NCBI GenBank assembly: GCA_964638715.1
Contig: CAZWZF010000058.1
Location: 1-31,087, forward strand
From: JBAXQQ01 sp037131695
GTDB taxonomy: Bacteria > Armatimonadota > Hebobacteria > CAIYQO01
DNA length: 31,087 nucleotides
Direction: 5' to 3'
Both the position numbers and the translations under genes were made by a program. Positions 13,536-22,232 of this stretch are shown here, in pieces. The notes under the pieces were generated by a model, which made no database searches, had not been told where the DNA came from, and was given only the letters and a program-made list of their open reading frames with translations. How positions within the stretch are numbered: the stretch's first letter is position 1; every line of letters starts with the position of its first letter.

Positions 13536-15998
13536 CTATTTAACTTTCTTAGTCTTCTTTTTCACCGGTGCTTTTTCTTTCAACGGTGTTACGTATGCCA
13601 GCGACAGCACTTCGTCCATGTGTTTCACTGGTATTATCTGCATATCTTCTTTCAAGAAATCCGGTACTTCAGCCAGGTCGGCTTCGTTATCTGCCGGTAT
13701 TAATATCTGTTTCAGCCCGGTTCGATGTGCCGCAACCAGTTTTTCGCGTAGTCCGCCAATCGGCAATACATGCCCGCGCAGGGTGATTTCGCCGGTCATG
13801 CCGGTATCTTTGCGCACAGCAACTCCAGTAAGGGCAGAAATTACCGCGGTTGCGATGGTTATCCCCGCAGATGGCCCGTCTTTTGGTGTTGCTCCTGCCG
13901 GAACATGGATATGCAAATCGTATTTATTGTAGAAATTTTCTTCCAGTTTTAGTTCTTCTGCTCGCGAACGTGTGTATGTCAGGGCAGCGCGCGCGGATTC
14001 TTTCATGACATCACCCAGGGAACCTGTCAATATAAATTCACCTCTGCCCGGTATTTTCGCTACTTCTATCGGCATGGTTTCACCACCGACGGTGGTATAC
14101 GCCAACCCGGTGGCAACGCCTACTTCGCTCTCTTCTTCGCCGCCTTGGTGCCGGTATCTAATTGGCCCCAGGTAGCTTTCTACATCTTTAACCTTTACGG
14201 TACGGGGCAGTTTTTCGCCTTCCGCCATTTTGCGGGCTACTTTGCGGCAGACCGACCCGATTTCGCGTTCAAGGTTGCGTACTCCGGCCTCGCGGGTATA
14301 ACCGGTGATGATTTTGCGCAATACATCATCGGGGAATATCGGGGTTTTTTCCGGTAGGCCGTTTTCTACCCGTTGCCGTTTTGTCAGGAATCGCTGGGCA
14401 ATAACCAGCTTTTCCGTTTCTATATAGCCAGATAAATGCAATACTTCCATACGGTCCAGCAATGGCGGCGGGATTGTCTCCAGGGTGTTGGCGGTACAGA
14501 TGAACAACACTTTTGACAGGTCAAATGGAATCTCCAGATAATGGTCGCTGAAACTGTTATTCTGTTGTGGGTCCAACACTTCCAGCAAGGCAGACGACGG
14601 GTCGCCGCGGAAATCCATCCCCAGTTTATCAATTTCGTCCAGCATATAAACCGGGTTGTTTGACCCCGCGCGTTTGATTCCCTGTACTATTCTTCCCGGC
14701 AGTGCGCCGATATAGGTGCGGCGATGTCCGCGTATTTCCGCTTCATCGCGTACCGAACCCAGCGATTGGCGAACGAATTCGCGACCCATCGCACGGGCGA
14801 TTGAATGTCCCAGTGAAGTCTTGCCGGTGCCAGGAGGCCCGACGAAACAAAGGATCGGACCTTTCATATCGTTTTTTAGCTTTCTAACAGCTAAAAAGTC
14901 CAATATACGGTCTTTCACCTTCTCTAAATCGTAATGGTCTTCGTCCAGAATCTCTTTGGCGCGTTTGATATCTATGCTGTCTTCAGTTGATTTCTGCCAG
15001 GGAAGTTCTAAAATCCAGTCGAGATAAGTTCGCGACACGGTGTATTCCGGCGAAGCTGGATTAATCATATCCAACCGGTCCATCTCGCGTTGGGCAACTT
15101 CACGGGCTTCTTCAGATAGCGACGCGTTTTTTATCTTGGTTTTCAGCTCATCAATTTCCGGACGCATGTTGCCGTCCATATCGCCTAATTCGCGCTGGAT
15201 AGCCTTCATCTGTTCGCGCAGCACATATTCGCGCTGGGATTTATCCATCTCAGACTTAACCTGTTCCTGAATTTTACTGCCGATTTCCAATATTTCAATT
15301 TCACGGTTCAGCAATTCGCTTAACCGATGCAATCGCAGGCTGATGTCGCTCAGTTCCAGCAGTTCCATTCGCTCGCTGATTTTCACGTTCATGGTAGAGG
15401 CTATTAAGTCTGCCAACTGACCGGGATTTTTGATGTTGCTGGCAAATGACAGCAGGTCTTCCGGCAAGTATGGCGCCAGGGTGACAACGCGTTCAAACAA
15501 TGTCATGACATGGCGAACTGCGCCTTCAGACTCAATACTTTGAGGTTGAACAATATCCGGTATTATCTCTATTCTGGCGCGAATATATGGTTCTGTTTGC
15601 AGGATTTCTTTAATTTTAATGCGTTCCAATCCCTGTACAATCATGCGCATGCTATTGTCTGGAGTTCGCATCATACGGGCTATATTCGCGGCAGTACCTA
15701 TACCGTAAATATCGTCAGGGGTGGCATCTTCAGCATCTGTTTGAATGGCGAAAATGCCGATAATTTTATCGGATTCCAACGCTTCATTGATTAATTTTAT
15801 AGACTTCGGCTTTCCTATGGCGAGTGGCGATATGGTACGCGGAAACACTACGAGGTCGCGCACCGGCAAAATCGCCATTTCCAGCGGTATATTATTCTCT
15901 TCCGGTTCGCCATCATCTCCGTCACCGATAGCAAATCCGATGGCATCTTCGATATCGTCATCACTGCCAAATATTAAATCCTTGTTAAATAAGGTCAT
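13536..15998 (-). CDS. lon: ATP-dependent protease Lon
   Basis: Lon degrades misfolded and regulatory proteins in the cytoplasm. The 820 residues show the N-terminal substrate-binding domain (about 38-230, LPVRDLVVFPRTISPL), a coiled region (about 235-310), the AAA+ module with Walker A GPPGTGKT (387-394) and Walker B MLDEID (452-457), and the protease domain with the Ser710/Lys753 dyad (PKDGPSAG and GGLREKL). The N-terminus carries an unusual acidic stretch (residues 13-36), and the protein ends in a basic tail KKKTKKVK. AAAGGA lies 7 nt before the ATG. It follows hsp20 by 21 nt, so the holdase and protease are likely co-expressed under stress. Confidence 0.97.
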   Translation of the reverse strand: MTLFNKDLIFGSDDDIEDAIGFAIGDGDDGEPEENNIPLEMAILPVRDLVVFPRTISPLAIGKPKSIKLINEALESDKIIGIFAIQTDAEDATPDDIYGIGTAANIARMMRTPDNSMRMIVQGLERIKIKEILQTEPYIRARIEIIPDIVQPQSIESEGAVRHVMTLFERVVTLAPYLPEDLLSFASNIKNPGQLADLIASTMNVKISERMELLELSDISLRLHRLSELLNREIEILEIGSKIQEQVKSEMDKSQREYVLREQMKAIQRELGDMDGNMRPEIDELKTKIKNASLSEEAREVAQREMDRLDMINPASPEYTVSRTYLDWILELPWQKSTEDSIDIKRAKEILDEDHYDLEKVKDRILDFLAVRKLKNDMKGPILCFVGPPGTGKTSLGHSIARAMGREFVRQSLGSVRDEAEIRGHRRTYIGALPGRIVQGIKRAGSNNPVYMLDEIDKLGMDFRGDPSSALLEVLDPQQNNSFSDHYLEIPFDLSKVLFICTANTLETIPPPLLDRMEVLHLSGYIETEKLVIAQRFLTKRQRVENGLPEKTPIFPDDVLRKIITGYTREAGVRNLEREIGSVCRKVARKMAEGEKLPRTVKVKDVESYLGPIRYRHQGGEEESEVGVATGLAYTTVGGETMPIEVAKIPGRGEFILTGSLGDVMKESARAALTYTRSRAEELKLEENFYNKYDLHIHVPAGATPKDGPSAGITIATAVISALTGVAVRKDTGMTGEITLRGHVLPIGGLREKLVAAHRTGLKQILIPADNEADLAEVPDFLKEDMQIIPVKHMDEVLSLAYVTPLKEKAPVKKKTKKVK

Positions 15999-16019
15999 TA
16001 TATATTCCTTTTATATCAA

Positions 16020-16475
16020 TCAGCCTTTTTTGCCGGGTGCATTTACTCTCATTTTATGCGGCGCGGCGGCAGGTACTTTCGGCAATACTATCAGTAAAAA
16101 GCCGTTTTCATAATGTGCGGAAGATTTTGCTATATCTACCGGTTCCGGCAGCGGAACTTCTAATTCAAACTCGCCGAAATCTATTTCCATTCGCAGGTAA
16201 TTTCGTGCTGGCGGGTCTGGTTCGCTGCGGTCTCCGCGTAGAATCAGTTTATCTTCATGAAGGGTTAAATCGATACTATCGTACCGTACCCCTGCAACTT
16301 CTACTAATACACGGATGGTATCGCCAGCGTCATAGACATTACAAGGCGGCGACCATCGCGTGCTGAATTGGGTCATTATTGCAGGACGCATTCGGGTGTA
16401 GGAATCAAAATATTTATCCACATCCTGCTGCATCTGCTCAAATGAATCGGAAAATCGCTTGTTTTTCTCGGTCAT
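16020..16475 (-). CDS. Hsp20/alpha-crystallin family small heat shock protein
   Basis: This 151-residue ATP-independent holdase has the alpha-crystallin domain from about residue 43 (PPCNVYDAGDTIRVLVEVAGV) to about 135. The conserved strand block FELEVPLPEPVDIAKSSA is followed by ENGFLLIVLPK, the family signature region. The start was set at ATG 16475 because GGAGG (16485-16489, minus) is 9 nt upstream; a longer frame from 16511 lacks such a site. It is the first gene of an hsp20-lon unit. A TATAAT (16529-16524, minus) and a palindrome at 16503-16517 lie upstream. No CIRCE element was seen. Confidence 0.92.
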   Translation of the reverse strand: MTEKNKRFSDSFEQMQQDVDKYFDSYTRMRPAIMTQFSTRWSPPCNVYDAGDTIRVLVEVAGVRYDSIDLTLHEDKLILRGDRSEPDPPARNYLRMEIDFGEFELEVPLPEPVDIAKSSAHYENGFLLIVLPKVPAAAPHKMRVNAPGKKG

Positions 16476-16502
16476 TACATATTGCCTCCAGGCAAAATCT
16501 GC

Positions 16503-16529
16503 GCAGACCATGTCTGCTGATTAATTATA
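16503..16529 (-). promoter_or_regulatory. hsp20 -10 box with palindrome at the start site
   Basis: TATAAT on the minus strand (plus 16524-16529) predicts a start near 16517. A perfect inverted repeat GCAGAC-CAT-GTCTGC (16503-16517) begins exactly there. The -35 region is weak (TTCCTT). The palindrome may be a repressor site for the stress operon. Confidence 0.45.
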
Positions 16530-16557
16530 TCATCATATATACCCGGAAGGAAGGAGG

Positions 16558-16580
16558 AACTATCATTTTATAGTTTTTTT
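16558..16580 (+). terminator. weak hairpin with T-run in the divergent region
   Basis: AACTAT (16558-16563) pairs with ATAGTT (16570-16575), and further T follow to 16580. The 6-bp AT-rich stem is weak. It could insulate the plus-strand gene from antisense transcription. Confidence 0.3.
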
Positions 16581-16603
16581 ACAGGTAATAAAGTTAAAAT
16601 CTA

Positions 16604-16665
16604 TTGACGTAGTCCGTAGTAATAGTATAATTCCGCTGACAGTGTATGTTTTCCGGTATACACTG
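16604..16665 (+). promoter_or_regulatory. promoter plus inverted repeat upstream of the URO-D-like gene
   Basis: TTGACG (16604-16609) and TATAAT (16626-16631) are 16 bp apart. The predicted start is near 16638. Directly at the start site, CAGTGTAT (16640-16647) pairs with ATACACTG (16658-16665), an 8-bp inverted repeat with a 10-nt centre. It could be an operator or a 5' mRNA hairpin. The ribosome site AAGGTGG follows at 16674-16680. Confidence 0.65.
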
Positions 16666-16687
16666 AAGTAATTAAGGTGGTTTTATA

Positions 16688-17755
16688 ATGAATAACCGCG
16701 AACTTTTTTTAGAAATTATGAATTATGGTAATTTTGACCGTATGCCAGTGGTACATTGGCATGGTTGGGATGAGACTATGGAGCGATGGTATAATGAAGG
16801 TTTGCCACGTGATGTCAGCATCCATAAAATTCTTGGCACTACACCGCATTGGACCGGCGTTTCCGGCAATGTCGGTCTATTTCCACTATTTGAAATAGAA
16901 ATATTTGAAGAAGACGCAGAATATAAGGTTTATCGCGATTCCAGCGGTGTTATTTGCAATGAATTAAAACATCATAGCAGTATCCCTCATTATCTCGATT
17001 ATACTTTGAAAACTCCGAAAGATTGGGAAGATCATTATAAATGGCGTCTGCAGCCAGATCCTGCGCGAATTCCCGCCAACCTTGATGAGCATATCGCTAA
17101 CGCGGAAGCGTCCGGCTTGCCCATCACCTTCTGGACAGGTTCCATGATGGGATGGATTCGCGACTGGATGGGTGTTGAAAATCTCGCATATTTCATGTAT
17201 GACCACCGTGATGTTTTTGCGGAAATGGTGATGACTATCGCCGATTTAGTCTGCTGGACTGCCGATCAGGTATTGCCAAAGGTTAAGGTTGATATGGGAT
17301 TTGGCTGGGAAGATATCTGCGGCCGCAGCGGTCCGTTTGTAAGTCCTGATATTTTCCGCGAATGTGTTGCCCCTGGTTATCTGAAAATACGCAATAAGTT
17401 GGAAGAATATGGCGTGAATCTTTACGGCATAGACTCCGATGGCGACGTCAGCGCACTGGTAGGCCCCTGGCTTGATGCAGGCGTCAACGTACAATTTCCT
17501 ATTGAAGTTGGGGTATGGAAAGCCGATGGCATGGCATACCGCAAAAAATATGGCAAAGAACTGCGCATTATTGGACACTTTGACAAAATGACGCTGGAAA
17601 AAAGCCATGATGCAGTTTTGGATGAAATCCAACGACTGATTCCACTGATGAAAGATGGCGGCTACATGATGATGCCTGACCATCTGATAACCCCCGGTGT
17701 ATCCCTGGCAGATTACAAATGGTACATCGAACAGGTTCGTAATCTGCGATTTTAA
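16688..17755 (+). CDS. uroporphyrinogen decarboxylase family protein
   Basis: This 355-residue cytoplasmic TIM-barrel protein is of the URO-D/MtaA superfamily. Family features include the N-terminal RELFLEIMNYGNFDRMPV, and SGPFVSPDIFRECVAPGY, IIGHFDKMTL and a C-terminal DHLITPGVSLADYKWY. True heme enzymes (HemE) differ in these blocks. This looks like the large uncharacterised branch linked to corrinoid methyl transfer or other sugar-lineage metabolism, common in glycan-degrading anaerobes. No corrinoid protein or methyltransferase partner lies nearby. It opens the plus-strand glycan locus under its own promoter and ends before a palindromic repeat. The reaction is unknown. Confidence 0.85.
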   Translation: MNNRELFLEIMNYGNFDRMPVVHWHGWDETMERWYNEGLPRDVSIHKILGTTPHWTGVSGNVGLFPLFEIEIFEEDAEYKVYRDSSGVICNELKHHSSIPHYLDYTLKTPKDWEDHYKWRLQPDPARIPANLDEHIANAEASGLPITFWTGSMMGWIRDWMGVENLAYFMYDHRDVFAEMVMTIADLVCWTADQVLPKVKVDMGFGWEDICGRSGPFVSPDIFRECVAPGYLKIRNKLEEYGVNLYGIDSDGDVSALVGPWLDAGVNVQFPIEVGVWKADGMAYRKKYGKELRIIGHFDKMTLEKSHDAVLDEIQRLIPLMKDGGYMMMPDHLITPGVSLADYKWYIEQVRNLRF

Positions 17756-17770
17756 ACTCGTTTTTCTTTT

Positions 17771-17850
17771 TTTAGACATGATTAACATGATTTACAAGAT
17801 TAAAAATGGCGTAGCCAAAAATCCTGTTAATCCTGTTAATCATGTCTAAA
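17771..17850. repeat. palindromic nonamer-array element, copy 2 (most complete)
   Basis: Perfect 15-bp ends TTTAGACATGATTAA / TTAATCATGTCTAAA (17771-17785, 17836-17850) enclose further 9-bp CATGATTAA-like units. The central hairpin is TGGC-GTA-GCCA (17807-17817). It lies between the URO-D-like gene and the large lyase-like gene and could fold as a roughly 80-nt stem in RNA. Confidence 0.88.
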
Positions 17851-17933
17851 AATTAATTTAACTTATTAAAACTTTTCAATATAATGATGTTCTAACAAAT
17901 AGTAACGTTCCAATAATCTGCCGGGAGAAAAAA

Positions 17934-20900
17934 ATGATTTTCAAATTCCAACGGTTAATTCTATTTGCCACTATCTTGCTTTCACTTTGCATTGCATCTA
18001 TGTCTGCCGATAATGCTGGTCAAAAACTTGTTATCAAGGACTGGACTGGGCGCGGATTTGCGCCAGATGCGGTGACATATTCTATTGATGCGTCAAAGGC
18101 GAAGAAATTGCGGTTGTTTGACGCGGCGGGGAAACCAGTTGCGGTACAGGTGACAAAGATTGACCGAAAAAAGGCAGAATTTACATTTGTTACCGATTTG
18201 CCGGCAAATGGTATCCGCGAATTTACCATAAAAGATGACGGCAAAGGGGAAACGCCCGCTGCTGCTGTTACTGCCAATAAAGATGGCGATGCATTGGTAT
18301 TGGCGACTGGCACGCTGGCGGTGAAGGTTCCTATTGAGCAGGAAAAAAAGTTTAAAACTCCGGTGGCTGCAAATACTTTGCCGGCGCCGATGCTGGCTTT
18401 TCGCGGTTCTGATGGGGCATGGCGCGGGTCTGGCAAGATGTTGGCAACGCGGTTAGTGAAGGCATTCAGAGTATCTTTAATAGGTGAAGGCCCGGTATTT
18501 GCCGCTATCCGTTATGAAATTGATTTCGCTGCCGGTGGATTTTATCACGCGGTGATTCGCGTAGAAGACAATGTGCCGGTAGTAAAAATCAGTGAGGAAT
18601 ATGATCCGGGAGTGATGGATGGCACCGATTCCTGGGAATTGAACATGACAGATGGCTGGTCGCCGGATAAAATGGAAGTTGCAAGTACTGCCGGCAATGG
18701 GCAGGTAGATGGTGGTCATATTGATCCGTTGGAGAAGCTAAAATCCAAGCCATCATGGTACTTGATTCCGGACAGTGCCTGGGGTCCATTATCGCAATTA
18801 GGACTGTTTCAGGATTCAGCGAGGATTTTAAACCCAAAAAATTACCCGATGGCTGGCATAGTTCCATTGCACAAAGGCGATTGGCGCCACATGAACGCCA
18901 TAGAGATACAATCCACCGGCACTAATGATGTCCGTGCAAGATTTCCCATGAGCCGCCGCAACGCGTCATGGCTGCGCGAAGTAACCAGCGAAACATCGCC
19001 ATTTTCAATGCAGGAACATGAACCGGGGCAGTCGCTGACTTATGGACGTCGTCAATGGGGATTGGTACTGGCAAAACCGGCGATGGAATGCCGGGGTGAA
19101 ACCAATCAATATGTTGGACCATTTTACCAGGCACGTTTGTTTTATGGTGTGGTTGGATTAAATCGCTATAAAGATTATCAGCTTGACTGGACAGACAGCG
19201 GCGTTAAATACCCTCGTCTTTACCTGAAAGCTGAAAATATTGAGAAATATAAAAAAGATTTGCAGGCGTCAGCATTGCCGGATACTTTCAAACAAAAGCT
19301 GCTGACAGGTGTGGTATCTTTGGGGGCAAAGGATGATGTCGCACAGGCGCGCTTGAAGATGGTGCGGAGAAATCTTGCCAGTATCTGTAATAATGTTATG
19401 GTTTCGCCGACCACCGGCCATCACTGGACCGCGCCGAATTATATCACCGCGTCTGCAACAGATGATGTATTGGGAATTGCAAATATGCCGGCGGATGTCC
19501 GAGCCGAGATTCGTTCCCATTTGGCATTGATATGCTATCTTTGGGAAGAAGGCGACATTATCAGCTATGGCGATGGTTCGCATTCCGGCAATCCAAACAT
19601 GGGTCTGGCGCGATTTTCGCCGATGGTGAGTTTCCTGCCGCTGGTGCCAGACCACCCGATGTTTGAGAAATGGCGCACCCACATGGCGCAATACCTGGAA
19701 TATAAGGCTGTGTCGCAAACCGCACCCGGCGGCGGATTCTTTGAGTTTGGCGCGGCTTATCACATGCATGGATATTCCCGGGTGATGAATGTATTGCCGG
19801 CATTGCAGACCGCTGGCGCAACAATATCAAAACATCAATTGGACGCGGATAGGCAGGACTGGTCGTATTACATGAATTTACTGACCCCGGTGGATAGTCG
19901 TTGGAAGTTCCGTGTATTTCCGGGCCTTGCGAATAGTGGACCTGGCTATAGCGAAAGTCTGTTGGAAGCGGCGGGGGAATTGGCTCCACGTAACTCGGAT
20001 TTGGCGGCAAACCTGGTATGGGCATGGCTGGCAAACGGCGCGAATGACAGGAATGACCCGGTAAACAGCATGAACAGCTTGCTTGCTCCAGTAGCAATCA
20101 CGCCAAAAGAACCAGTATTAAAAAGCGAGATATATCCCGGCGTTGGCGTTATTTTCCGCGCTCACCAGGGACCGGATGAAACATATATGTTCCTGCGCAG
20201 CGGAAACAACTGGAGCCATTGGCCGGAAGACCAAGGACACATGATTCTTATGAGTCGCGGTGCCACCTTGCTGCCATTCCAGCCATACCAATATTGGGGA
20301 GTGCAGAATAAAGAGTTTGAAGATAAAAATACATTGCGATTTGGCCATCCCGAAAATAAAATGCCACATGCCTGGCCCGACGCAAGCGTGCTTGACCATT
20401 CATTCGGCGATAGCGTGGATTACGCCTGGTCATACGTTGGCTTCCCGGATTGGTATATTAATCCCGGCGCAACACCAGAGTTTGGCGGCATAGTCGACGC
20501 ACCGGTGGGCAAAGGTGGTTTGCGTAAACTGGCAGATGGTATAGAACAGAAACAAGGCGCATTCGACTGGAATCGCCAGGTGATGTTCATGAAGGGGAAA
20601 AATGCGGATAGCCCAAACTATTTTGTAATAAATGATTCTACCAATGGAGATGGAAAATTGGCGAATTGGTTCTATCTTAATCTGCTGGGAACAAAAGATA
20701 ATGTTAAAACCACCGGCAGTAATATCATGGTTGATACCGAATGGCCGGTAAAACTTGACTTGCAATTCCCGCAGATGAAGGCAATCGCGCCGGACTTTTA
20801 CGAAGAAAGGCAGCCAGTTGCATTAGCAGGATATAGCGGTCCAAGCTGGTGGAGCAAAACCGCGCCAATTTCACCAAATTGGGTGAAACAGGACGGCAGT

Positions 20901-21860
20901 CCATTGCCGGCAAATCCGAAAGATGGCATGTGGGAAAAACATACCATGTTGCGCATCGCCGGCGCGCCGGGTTCTGGTTATCTATGGGTAATTTACCCGC
21001 GCAAGGCAGATGAACCTGCGCCGGTTATTACATCACTGGCAACTGGTGTGGTGAAGATAGAACATCCGGAAGGAATTGATTATACTTTCATGTCTTCAAC
21101 ACCGTTGACTTATAATGCTGACGGGATACTGTTTGAAGGCAGTGCCGGTGCTGTGCGTATTGGCAAAGATGGCATAATCACCCTGGTGCTGACAAGCGGT
21201 CATGGCAGGATCGGGTATAAAGGTACAATAATCAGTGGTGTTGCGCCATTTGAAAAAACAATAAAAGTATCTGATATTAAAATCGGTGAAACAGTAATTC
21301 CATCTGCGACATCTTCAATAGCCATAGTTCCACAATTGACTGGTCATCAAGATGTTGCACCGGGTGTTAAAAAAGTACAGAAAGATAATAGCTTTGAATA
21401 TATCGTTGATGCCGGAAAGTCAATATCAAACGTTGTGGCTTCAGATGGCAATGTGAAAATTGATGCCGGGAAAGCACTGATATATTCTGATGGAAAATCA
21501 GTGAGGTTTATCGTTCCTGATGCTGTTTATGCTAAAATGAGCATAGGCAATGTAGGAGTTCGCGGGGTTGGTCCATTCGACCTGACCTTTGCCGCGGATA
21601 AAATAACCGGTAAAGTAGAAGGGAAAACCCGCACCATCGCCACCACCTGGCCGGAAAAAATTACCCGTCCAATGTATCACATGGATGGCGACCGCTGGTT
21701 TGCCGGTTGGGCAGATGACCATTCCATAACAAAAGGTACCGCAACTCCGCAGTTCGGCTTTGCCTTTGGTGTAACAGATGGCAGCCATACGGTAGACGTC
21801 AGCGAATGGACATACCCGGAATTGCCGACAGCACCAGCGCAGACAATGGTGAAGTTTTAG
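17934..21860 (+). CDS. secreted heparinase/alginate-lyase-like polysaccharide lyase
   Basis: This 1308-residue exported protein has a signal peptide at residues 1-25 (cleavage after ASMSA). The N-terminal 400 residues are beta-rich. A helical toroid-like part covers about 430-700 and contains YGDGSHSGNPNMGLARFS (Asn554) and FEFGAAYHMHGYSR (His610, His612, Tyr614). That residue set resembles the Asn/His/Tyr/Arg sites of alpha/alpha-toroid lyases. A heparinase II/III-type beta-sandwich follows (about 730-1050, FLRSGNNWSHWPEDQGHMIL), then a beta-rich tail. Cleavage of a uronic-acid polysaccharide is inferred. GGGAG lies 6 nt before the ATG, and a TATAAT at 17880-17885 with a weak -35 may serve as promoter. 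The length is far above a standard lyase. Confidence 0.7.
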   Translation: MIFKFQRLILFATILLSLCIASMSADNAGQKLVIKDWTGRGFAPDAVTYSIDASKAKKLRLFDAAGKPVAVQVTKIDRKKAEFTFVTDLPANGIREFTIKDDGKGETPAAAVTANKDGDALVLATGTLAVKVPIEQEKKFKTPVAANTLPAPMLAFRGSDGAWRGSGKMLATRLVKAFRVSLIGEGPVFAAIRYEIDFAAGGFYHAVIRVEDNVPVVKISEEYDPGVMDGTDSWELNMTDGWSPDKMEVASTAGNGQVDGGHIDPLEKLKSKPSWYLIPDSAWGPLSQLGLFQDSARILNPKNYPMAGIVPLHKGDWRHMNAIEIQSTGTNDVRARFPMSRRNASWLREVTSETSPFSMQEHEPGQSLTYGRRQWGLVLAKPAMECRGETNQYVGPFYQARLFYGVVGLNRYKDYQLDWTDSGVKYPRLYLKAENIEKYKKDLQASALPDTFKQKLLTGVVSLGAKDDVAQARLKMVRRNLASICNNVMVSPTTGHHWTAPNYITASATDDVLGIANMPADVRAEIRSHLALICYLWEEGDIISYGDGSHSGNPNMGLARFSPMVSFLPLVPDHPMFEKWRTHMAQYLEYKAVSQTAPGGGFFEFGAAYHMHGYSRVMNVLPALQTAGATISKHQLDADRQDWSYYMNLLTPVDSRWKFRVFPGLANSGPGYSESLLEAAGELAPRNSDLAANLVWAWLANGANDRNDPVNSMNSLLAPVAITPKEPVLKSEIYPGVGVIFRAHQGPDETYMFLRSGNNWSHWPEDQGHMILMSRGATLLPFQPYQYWGVQNKEFEDKNTLRFGHPENKMPHAWPDASVLDHSFGDSVDYAWSYVGFPDWYINPGATPEFGGIVDAPVGKGGLRKLADGIEQKQGAFDWNRQVMFMKGKNADSPNYFVINDSTNGDGKLANWFYLNLLGTKDNVKTTGSNIMVDTEWPVKLDLQFPQMKAIAPDFYEERQPVALAGYSGPSWWSKTAPISPNWVKQDGSPLPANPKDGMWEKHTMLRIAGAPGSGYLWVIYPRKADEPAPVITSLATGVVKIEHPEGIDYTFMSSTPLTYNADGILFEGSAGAVRIGKDGIITLVLTSGHGRIGYKGTIISGVAPFEKTIKVSDIKIGETVIPSATSSIAIVPQLTGHQDVAPGVKKVQKDNSFEYIVDAGKSISNVVASDGNVKIDAGKALIYSDGKSVRFIVPDAVYAKMSIGNVGVRGVGPFDLTFAADKITGKVEGKTRTIATTWPEKITRPMYHMDGDRWFAGWADDHSITKGTATPQFGFAFGVTDGSHTVDVSEWTYPELPTAPAQTMVKF

Positions 21861-21868
21861 ATTAATTT

Positions 21869-21890
21869 GGGTAGGCAGGATGGGCAGGAT
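21869..21890. repeat. GGCAGGATG-type repeat fragment
   Basis: GGGTAGGCAGGATGGGCAGG is a 9-bp-period array that recurs at 22137-22156 and belongs to the same class as the CATGATTAA elements. AATCTTATCTTGTCTA just after it may be a degraded right arm. It opens the 372-nt gap before the GH43 gene, which also holds the 40-bp repeats and a fourth palindromic element. Confidence 0.55.
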
Positions 21891-21956
21891 ATAATCTTAT
21901 CTTGTCTATTCTATAAAATTTATATATAGGCTTATGCATTAATTACAATAACTCAA

Positions 21957-22076
21957 AAGTTTTTGGTTTTGAAACCAAAAAGTATTCAAATTTGTGAAGT
22001 TTTTAGTTTGTAAAATAAAAAGTATATAAATATGAGAAGTTTTTGGTTTGTATAATAAAAACTATTGACAAGTTTG
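21957..22076. repeat. three direct repeats of exactly 40 bp
   Basis: Units start at 21957, 21997 and 22037, each with AAGTTTTTGG or AAGTTTTTAG, then TTT(T/G), then a run of A and (G/C)TAT. Unit 1 holds a perfect palindrome TTTTTGGTTT-TG-AAACCAAAAA; unit 2 keeps it with one mismatch and unit 3 less well. T-tracts recur at exactly 40-bp steps (21960, 22000, 22040), and so do A-tracts (21977, 22017, 22057). That phasing fits four helical turns, so bent DNA or a multi-site operator is likely. TTGACA (22065-22070) lies in unit 3, but TATACT follows after only 13 bp. Confidence 0.8.
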
Positions 22077-22130
22077 ATGGTTTTATACTGGCTGTTGAAA
22101 AAATAGTATCGAATTATTCATATTTTGTTA

Positions 22131-22197
22131 ACATGGATAGGCAGGATGGGAAGGATAAAAATTAATCTTGTTAATCATGTTAATCATGTCAAAAAAA
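22131..22197. repeat. palindromic nonamer-array element, copy 4 (hybrid)
   Basis: The left arm is GGATAGGCAGGATGGGAAGG type and the right arm is the CATGATTAA type, read inverted (TTAATCATGTTAATCATGTC), ending in an A-run. The central TGGC-type hairpin of copies 2 and 3 is absent. Its sequence is open in the GH43 frame and would encode an artefactual N-terminus (NLVNHVNHVKK) if a start at 22125 were used. Confidence 0.7.
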
Positions 22198-22232
22198 TGC
22201 AAATTATACTTGCGTCAATACGAGAGGAAAAT

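Noticed and set aside
16476..16511. Longer Hsp20 start at 16511
   Set aside because: No ribosome site, and it would place the start within the palindrome near the predicted transcript start; 16475 has GGAGG.
21957..22076. CRISPR repeats or replication-origin iterons
   Set aside because: Repeats are directly abutting with no spacers, and no replication gene or DnaA-box cluster is nearby.
22065..22089. Promoter TTGACA ... TATACT upstream of GH43
   Set aside because: The spacer is only 13 bp, too short for a sigma-70 promoter; it may be part of the repeat unit by chance.
22125..22232. Longer N-terminus for the GH43 protein
   Set aside because: It translates a repeat element (NLVNHVNHVKK), has no ribosome site, and the ATG at 22233 has AGAGG at the right distance and begins the conserved GH43 block.
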